Of a stretch of 64,000 nucleotides of DNA, positions 56,469 through 64,000 are shown one piece after another. The notes under the pieces are model-generated. The model saw only the letters and a list, made by a program, of their open reading frames with translations. It ran no database searches and was not told the origin of the DNA. The position numbers and the translations under genes were made by a program. How positions within the stretch are numbered: the first letter of the stretch is position 1; every line of letters begins with the position of its first letter. The DNA comes from Megascapheus bottae (taxonomy: Eukaryota; Chordata; Mammalia; Rodentia; Geomyidae). Location of the stretch: contig JANJXV010000151.1 in NCBI GenBank assembly GCA_024803745.1, positions 62,001-126,000 of the forward strand. Reading direction: 5' to 3'.

Positions 56469-59400
56469 TATGACTTCACACACCTCCATTCTGACTTCAC
56501 ACACCTCAATTGTATGACTTCACACACCTCCATTCTGACTTCACACACCTCCATTCTGTGACTTCAAACACTTCCATTTTATGATTTCACACACCTCCAT
56601 TCTGTGACTTCACATACCTCCATTCTATGACTTCACACACCTCCATTCTGTGACTTCACCCACCTCCATTCTGAGTTCACACACCTCCATTCTGTGACTT
56701 CACACACCTTCATACTGTGACTTCACACACCTCCATTCTATGACTTCACACAACTCCATTGTGACTTCAAACACCTCAATTCTATGACTTCACTCACCTC
56801 CATTCTGACTTCACACACCTCCATTCTGACTTCACACACCTCAATTCTCTGACTTCACACACCTCCATTCTGAGTTCACACACCTCCATTCTGTGACTTC
56901 ACACACCTCCATTCTGTGACTTCACACACCTCCATTCTGTGACTTCACACACCTCGATCCTATGACTTCACACACCTCCATTCTATGAATTCACACACCT
57001 CCATTCTGTGATTTCACACACCTCCATTCTATGACTTCACACACCTCCATTCTGTGACTTCACACACCTCCATTCTGAGTTCACACACCTCCATTCTATG
57101 ACTTCACAAACCCCCATTCTGAGTTCACAGACCTCCATTCTATGACTTCACACACTTCCATTCTATGACTTCACACACCTCCATTCTGACTTCACACACC
57201 TCTATTCTGACTTTACACACCTCAATTCTTTGACTTCACACACCTCCATTCTATGATTTCACACACCTCCATCTATGACTTCACACACCTCCATTCTGAG
57301 TTCACACACCTCCATTCTGTGACTTCACACACCTCCATTCTGACTTCACACACCTTCATTGTATGACTTCACACACCTCAATTCTATGACTTCACACACC
57401 TCCATTCTATAACTTCACAAACCTCCATTCTGTGACGTCACACACCTCCATTCTATGACTTCAAACTCCTTCATTCTTTCTTCACAAACATCCATTCGGT
57501 GACTTCACACACCTCCCTTCTGTGACTTCACACCTGCATTCTGACTTCACACACCTCTATTCTGTGAATTCACACACCTCAATTCTGTGACTTCACACAC
57601 CTCAATTCTGCCTTCACACACCTCCATTCTATGTTTTCACACACCTCCATTCTATGACTTCACACACCTCCATTCTATGAATTCACACACCTCCATTCTG
57701 TGACTTCACACACCTCCATTCTATGAATTCACACACCTCCATTCTGTGACTTCACCCACCTCCATTGTCAGTTCACATACCTCCATTCTGTGATTCACAC
57801 CCCTTCATTCTGTGACTTCACACACCTCCATTCTATGACTTCACACACCTCCATTCTATGACTTCACACACCTCCATTCTGTGACTTCACGCACCTCCAT
57901 TCTATGACTTCACACACCTCCATTCTGTAACTTCACACACCTTGATTCTATGATTTCACCTACCTCCATTCTGACTTCACACACCTCCATTCTATGACTT
58001 CACACACCTCCATTCTGACTTCACACAGCTCCATTGTGTGACTTCACAAAACTCCATTCTATGATTTCACACACCTCCATACTATGACTTCACACACCTC
58101 CATCTATGACTTCACACACCTCCATTCTGAGTTCACACACCTCCATTCTGTGACTTCACACACCTCCATTCTGACTTCACTCACCTCCATTGTATGACTT
58201 CACACACCTCCATTCTTTGACTTCACACACCTCCATTCTATGACTTCACACACTTCAATTGTGACGTCACACACCTCCATTCTATGAATTCACAAATCTC
58301 CATTCTATGACTTCACACACCTCCATTCTGACTTTACACACCTCCATTCTATGACTTCACAGACCTCGAATCTGTGTCTTCAGTCACCTCCACTGTATGA
58401 CTTCTCACTCCTGCATTCTATGACTTCCCACACCTCCTTTCTATGACTTCACCCACCTCCCTTCTATGACCGCACAACTCCATTCGAGACTTCACACACC
58501 TCCATTGTGTGACTTCACACACCTGCATTCTGTGACTTCACACACCTCCATTCTTTTACTTCACACACCTCTATTCTATGATTTCACACACCTTCATTCT
58601 TCACAAACATCCATTCTATGACTTCACACACCTCCATTCTATGATTTCACACACCTCCATTCTGTGATTCACACACCTGCATTCTGTGTTCACACACCTC
58701 AATTCTATGACTTCACACACCTCCATTCTGATTTCACACATCTCCATTCTGTAACTTCACACACCTCCATTCTATGACTTCACACACCTCAATTCTGTCA
58801 CTTCACACACCTCCATTCTGAGTTGACACACCCCTTTTCTGTGACTTCACACACCTCCATTCTGACTTCACACAGCTCCATTCTATGACTTCACACAACT
58901 CCATTCTGTGACGTCACACACCTCCATTCTATGACTTCACACACCTTCATTCTTATTTCACAAAAATCCATTCTATGACTTCACACACCTCCATTCTGAC
59001 TTCACACACCTCAATTGTATGACTTCACACACCTCCATTCTGACTTCACACACCTCCATTCTGTGACTTCAAACACTTCCATTTTATGATTTCACACACC
59101 TCCATTCTGTGACTTCACACACCTCCATTCTATGACTTCACACACCTCCATTCTGTGACTTCACCCACCTCCATTCTGAGTTCACACACCTCCATTCTGT
59201 GACTTCACACACCTTCATACTGTGACTTCACACACCTCCATTCTATGACTTCACACAACTCCATTGTGACTTCAAACACCTCAATTCTATGACTTCACTC
59301 ACCTCCATTCTGACTTCACACACCTCCATTCTGACTTCACACACCTCAATTCTCTGACTTCACACACCTCCATTCTGAGTTCACACACCTCCATTCTGTG

Positions 59401-62400
59401 ACTTCACACACCTCCATTCTGTGACTTGACACACCTCCATTCTGTGACTTCACAAACCTCGAGCCTATGACTTCACACACCTCCATTCTATGAATTCACA
59501 CACCTCCATTCTGTGATTTCACACACCTCCATTCTATGACTTCACACACCTCCATTCTGTGACTTCACACACCTCCATTCTGAGTTCACACACCTCCATT
59601 CTATGACTTCACAAACCCCCATTCTGAGTTCACAGACCTCCATTCTATGACTTCACACACTTCCATTCTATGACTTCACACACTTCCATTCTGACTTCAC
59701 ACACCTCTATTCTGACTTTACACACCTCAATTTTTTGACTTCACACACCTCCATTCTATGATTTCACACACCTCCATCTATGACTTCACACACCTCCATT
59801 CTGAGTTCACACACCTCCATTCTGTGACTTCACACACCTCCATTCTGACTTCACACACCTTCATTGTATGACTTCACACACCTCAATTCTATGACTTCAC
59901 ACACCTCCATTCTATAACTTCACAAACCTCCATTCTGTGACGTCACACACCTCCATTCTATGACTTCAAACTCCTTCATTCTTTCTTCACGAACATCCAT
60001 TCGGTGACTTCACACACCTCCCTTCTGTGACTTCACACCTGCATTCTGACTTCACACACCTGTATTCTGTGAATTCACACACCTCAATTCTGTGACTTCA
60101 CACACCTCAATTCTGCCTTTACACACCTCCATTCTATGTTTTCACACACCTCCATTCTATGACTTCACACACCTCCATTCTATGAATTCACACACCTCCA
60201 TTCTGTGACTTCACACACCTCCATTCTATGAATTCACACACCTCCATTCTGTGACTTCACCCACCTCCATTGTCAGTTCACATACCTCCATTCTGTGATT
60301 CACACCCCTTCATTCTGTGACTTCACACACCTCCATTCTATGACTTCACACACCTCCATTCTATGACTTCACACACCTCCATTCTGTGACTTCACGCACC
60401 TCCATTCTATGACTTCACACACCTCCATTCTGTAACTTCACACACCTTGATTCTATGATTTCACCTACCTCCATTCTGACTTCACACACCTCCATTCTAT
60501 GACTTCACACACCTCCATTCTGACTTCACACAGCTCCATTGTGTGACTTCACAAAACTCCATTCTGTGATTTCACACACCTCCATACTATGACTTCACAC
60601 ACCTCCATCTATGACTTCACACACCTCCATTCTGAGTTCACACACCTCCATTCTGTGACTTCACACACCTCCATTCTGACTTCACTCACCTCCATTGTAT
60701 GACTTCACACACCTCCATTCTTTGACTTCACACACCTCCATACTATGACTTCACACACTTCAATTGTGACGTCACACACCTCCATTCTATGAATTCACAA
60801 ATCTCCATTCTATGACTTCACACACCTCCATTCTGACTTTACACACCTCCATTCTATGACTTCACAGACCTCGAATCTGTGTCTTCAGTCACCTCCACTG
60901 TATGACTTCTCACTCCTGCATTCTATGACTTCCCACACCTCCTTTCTATGACTTCACCCACCTCCCTTCTATGACCGCACAACTCCATTCGAGACTTCAC
61001 ACACCTCCATTGTGTGACTTCACACACCTGCATTCTGTGACTTCACACACCTCCATTCTTTGACTTCACACACCTCTATTCTATGATTTCACACACCTTC
61101 ATTCTTCACAAACGTCCATTCTATGACTTCACACACCTCCATTCTATGATTTCACACACCTCCATTCTGTGATTCACACACCTGCATTCTGTGTTCACAC
61201 ACCTCAATTCTATGACTTCACACACCTCCATTCTGATTTCACACATCTCCATTCTGTAACTTCACACACCTCCATTTTATGACTTCACACACCTCAATTC
61301 TGTCACTTCACACACCTCCATTCTGGGTTGACACACCCCTTTTCTGTGACTTCACACACCTCCATTCTGACTTCACACAGCTCCATTCTATGACTTCACA
61401 CAACTCCATTCTGTGACGTCACACACCTCCATTCTATGACTTCACACACCTTCATTCTTATTTCACAAAAATCCATTCTATGACTTCACACACCTTCATT
61501 CTATGACTTTACACACCTCCATTTTTTGACTTCACACACCTCCATTCTAAGATTTCACACACCTCCATTGTGACTTCACACACCTCCATTCTATGAGTTC
61601 ACACACCTCCATTCTGACTTCTCACACCTCCATTCTATGACTTCATAGACCTCGAATCTGTGACTTCACTCACCTCCACTCTATGAGTTCACACTCCTCC
61701 ATTCTATGACTTCCCACACCTCCACTGCGATTTCACACACCTCCATTCTATGAGTTCACACACCTCCATTCTGACTTCACACACCTCCATTCTGTGACTT
61801 CAAACACTTCCATTTTATGATTTCACACACCTCCATTCTGAGACTTCACACACCTCCATTCTATGACTTCACACACCTCCATTCTGTGACTTCACCCACC
61901 TCCATTCTGAGTTCACACACCTCCATTCTGTGACTTCACACACCTTCATACTGTGACTTCACACACCTCCATTCTATGACTTCACACAACTCCATTGTGA
62001 CTTCAAACACTTCAATTCTATGACTTCACTCACCTCCATTCTGACTTCACACACCTCCATTCTGACTTCACACACCTCAATTCTCTGACTTCACACACCT
62101 CCATTCTGAGTTCACACACCTCCATTCTGTGACTTCACACACCTCCATTCTGTGACTTCACACACCTCCATTCTGTGACTTCACACACCTCGATCCTATG
62201 ACTTCACACACCTCCATTCTATGAATTCACACACCTCCATTCTGTGATTTCACACACCTCCATTCTATGACTTCACACACCTCCATTCTGTGACTTCACA
62301 CACCTCCATTCTGAGTTCACACACCTCCATTCTATGACTTCACAAACCCCCATTCTGAGTTCACAGTCCTCCATTCTATGACTTCACACACTTCCATTCT

Positions 62401-64000
62401 ATGACTTCACACACCTCCATTCTGACTTCACACACCTCTATTCTGACTTTACACACCTCAATTCTTTGACTTCACACACCTCCATTCTATGATTTCACAC
62501 ACCTCCATCTATGACTTCACACACCTCCATTCTGAGTTCACACACCTCCATTCTGTGACTTCACACACCTCCATTCTGACTTCACACACCTTCATTGTAT
62601 GACTTCACACACCTCAATTCTATGACTTCACACACCTCCATTCTATAACTTCACAAACCTCCATTCTGTGACGTCACACACCTCCATTCTATGACTTCAA
62701 ACTCCTTCATTCTTTCTTCACAAACATCCATTCGGTGACTTCACACACCTCCCTTCTGTGACTTCACACCTGCATTCTGACTTCACACACCTCTATTCTG
62801 TGAATTCACACACCTCAATTCTGTGACTTCACACACCTCAATTCTGCCTTCACACACCTCCATTCTATGTTTTCACACACCTCCATTCTATGACTTCACA
62901 CACCTCCATTCTATGAATTCACACACCTCCATTCTGTGACTTCACACACCTCCATTCTATGAATTCACACACCTCCATTCTGTGACTTCACCCACCTCCA
63001 TTGTCAGTTCACATACCTCCATTCTGTGATTCACACACCTTCATTCTGTGACTTCACACACCTCCATTCTATGACTTCACACACCTCCATTCTATGACTT
63101 CACACACCTCCATTCTGTGACTTCACGCACCTCCATTCTATGACTTCACACACCTCCATTCTGTAACTTCACACACCTTGATTCTATGATTTCACCTACC
63201 TCCATTCTGACTTCACACACCTCCATTCTATGACTTCACACACCACCATTCTGACTTCACACAGCTCCATTGTGTGACTTCACAAAACTCCATTCTGTGA
63301 TTTCACACACCTCCATACTATGACTTCACACACCTCCATCTATGACTTCACACACCTCCATTCTGAGTTCACACACCTCCATTCTGTGACTTCACACACC
63401 TCCATTCTGACTTCACTCACCTCCATTGTATGACTTCACACACCTCCATTCTTTGACTTCACACACCTCCATTCTATGACTTCACACACTTCAATTGTGA
63501 CGTCACACACCTCCATTCTATGAATTCACAAATCTCCATTCTATGACTTCACACACCTCCATTCTGACTTTACACACCTCCATTCTATGACTTCACAGAC
63601 CTCGAATCTGTGTCTTCAGTCACCTCCACTGTATGACTTCTCACTCCTGCATTCTATGACTTCCCACACCTCCTTTCTATGACTTCACCCACCTTCCTTC
63701 TATGACCGCACAACTCCATTTGAGACTTCACACACCTCCATTGTGTGACTTCACACACCTGCATTCTGTGACTTCACACACCTCCATTCTTTGACTTCAC
63801 ACACCTCTATTCTATGATTTCACACACCTTCATTCTTCACAAACATCCATTCTATGACTTCACACACCTCCATTCTATGATTTCACACACCTCCATTCTG
63901 TGATTCACACACCTGCATTCTGTGTTCACACACCTCAATTCTATGACTTCACACACCTCCATTCTGATTTTACAAATCTCCATTCTGTAACTTCACACAC
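56469..64000 (+). repeat. 7,764-bp super-repeat, copy 2, runs off window
   Basis: Second copy, 7,532 of 7,764 bp inside the window. Landmarks are at 57498, 60003 and 62734, each exactly 7,764 bp after its counterpart. Every subunit-specific rare variant checked in copy 1 is repeated here (CTCGAGCC near 59460, TCACGAAC near 59988, CACCACCATTC near 63242, TTTTACAAATC near 63968). Only scattered differences were seen, such as CACATACC near 56612 against CACACACC near 48848, and CACACCTCC near 58808 against CACATCTCC near 51044. This is the most recently amplified segment visible. Confidence 0.85.

Larger units (their letters stand above)
1..64000 (+). repeat. Minisatellite array, 21/23-bp monomer
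   Basis: The whole window apart from five LTR copies is a head-to-tail array of one monomer. The 23-bp form is TATGACTTCACA followed by CACCTCCATTC. The 21-bp form lacks TA/TG before GACTT and often reads CTGACTTC or CTGAGTTC; occasional 20- and 22-bp forms occur. Common substitutions give TGTG, TTTG, TGAATTC, TGATTTC, TGACGTC, CTTCATT and CTCAATT variants. The monomer keeps one orientation throughout and I saw no inverted segment. The plus strand is very G-poor: the 23-bp consensus has 1 G, 9 C, 6 A and 7 T. No CENP-B-box-like motif was noticed. Neither array end is in the window. The species and chromosomal location are not determined. Confidence 0.97.

Noticed and set aside
1..64000. CRISPR array
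   Set aside because: Repeats are contiguous monomers with no unique spacers, and the LTR and HOR context is eukaryotic.
1..64000. Human satellite II/III (CATTC/GGAAT) or alpha satellite
   Set aside because: CATTC occurs once per monomer but is not itself the repeat unit. The 21/23-bp period and the HOR lengths do not match the 5-bp or 171-bp families, and no CENP-B-box-like motif was noticed.
1..64000. G-quadruplex array on the minus strand
   Set aside because: Each monomer supplies only short GG tracts (GGAGG) with no GGG run, so stable quadruplexes are not supported by the sequence alone.

Overview
This window is satellite DNA from end to end. I see no protein-coding gene, rRNA, tRNA or other structured RNA gene. 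All 64 kb are built from one short monomer with consensus TATGACTTCACA + CACCTCCATTC (23 bp). A 21-bp form, lacking the TA or TG before GACTT, is interspersed with it. Both edges of the window fall inside the array, so the array is longer than 64 kb.

The only non-satellite DNA is a 318-319 bp element present five times (starts 18826, 21821, 24520, 27515, 32827). It begins TGTTGTGAGCC, ends CCCCGGCA, carries an AATAAA signal and is flanked by a 6-bp duplication of satellite sequence (ACCTCC). These are the marks of a solo LTR of an endogenous retrovirus, most likely class II (ERVK-like). The LTR and the very long, nearly identical tandem array point to a vertebrate nuclear genome, probably a mammal, in a heterochromatic (pericentromeric, subtelomeric or interstitial) block. 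I cannot name the species.

Layout. (1) 1-2399: irregular monomers with an 875-bp tandem duplication starting near 1526. (2) 2400-13528: a 2,941-bp higher-order repeat (HOR), three full copies and a partial fourth. (3) 13529-17965: a mosaic of rearranged pieces of that HOR. (4) 17966-37067: the LTR domain, a 5,694-bp tandem duplication (two LTRs per unit) followed by a third, related unit offset by 5,312 bp (one LTR). (5) 37068-48704: a domain with a roughly 2,263-bp HOR and nested 247-bp tandem pairs. (6) 48705-64000: a 7,764-bp super-repeat made of three subunits (2,505 + 2,731 + 2,528 bp), one full copy and 97% of a second.

History inferred from the order of events: one LTR integrated once into one satellite monomer. 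The satellite carrying it was duplicated, and two LTR lineages (A and B) diverged, B mainly by CpG decay. An A+B pair was then duplicated together, and a B unit once more. The short open reading frames in the window are by-products of the monomer (MTSHTSIL / DFTHLHS phases) and are not annotated as genes. Domain boundaries were read by eye from variant monomers and are good to roughly 20-50 bp.
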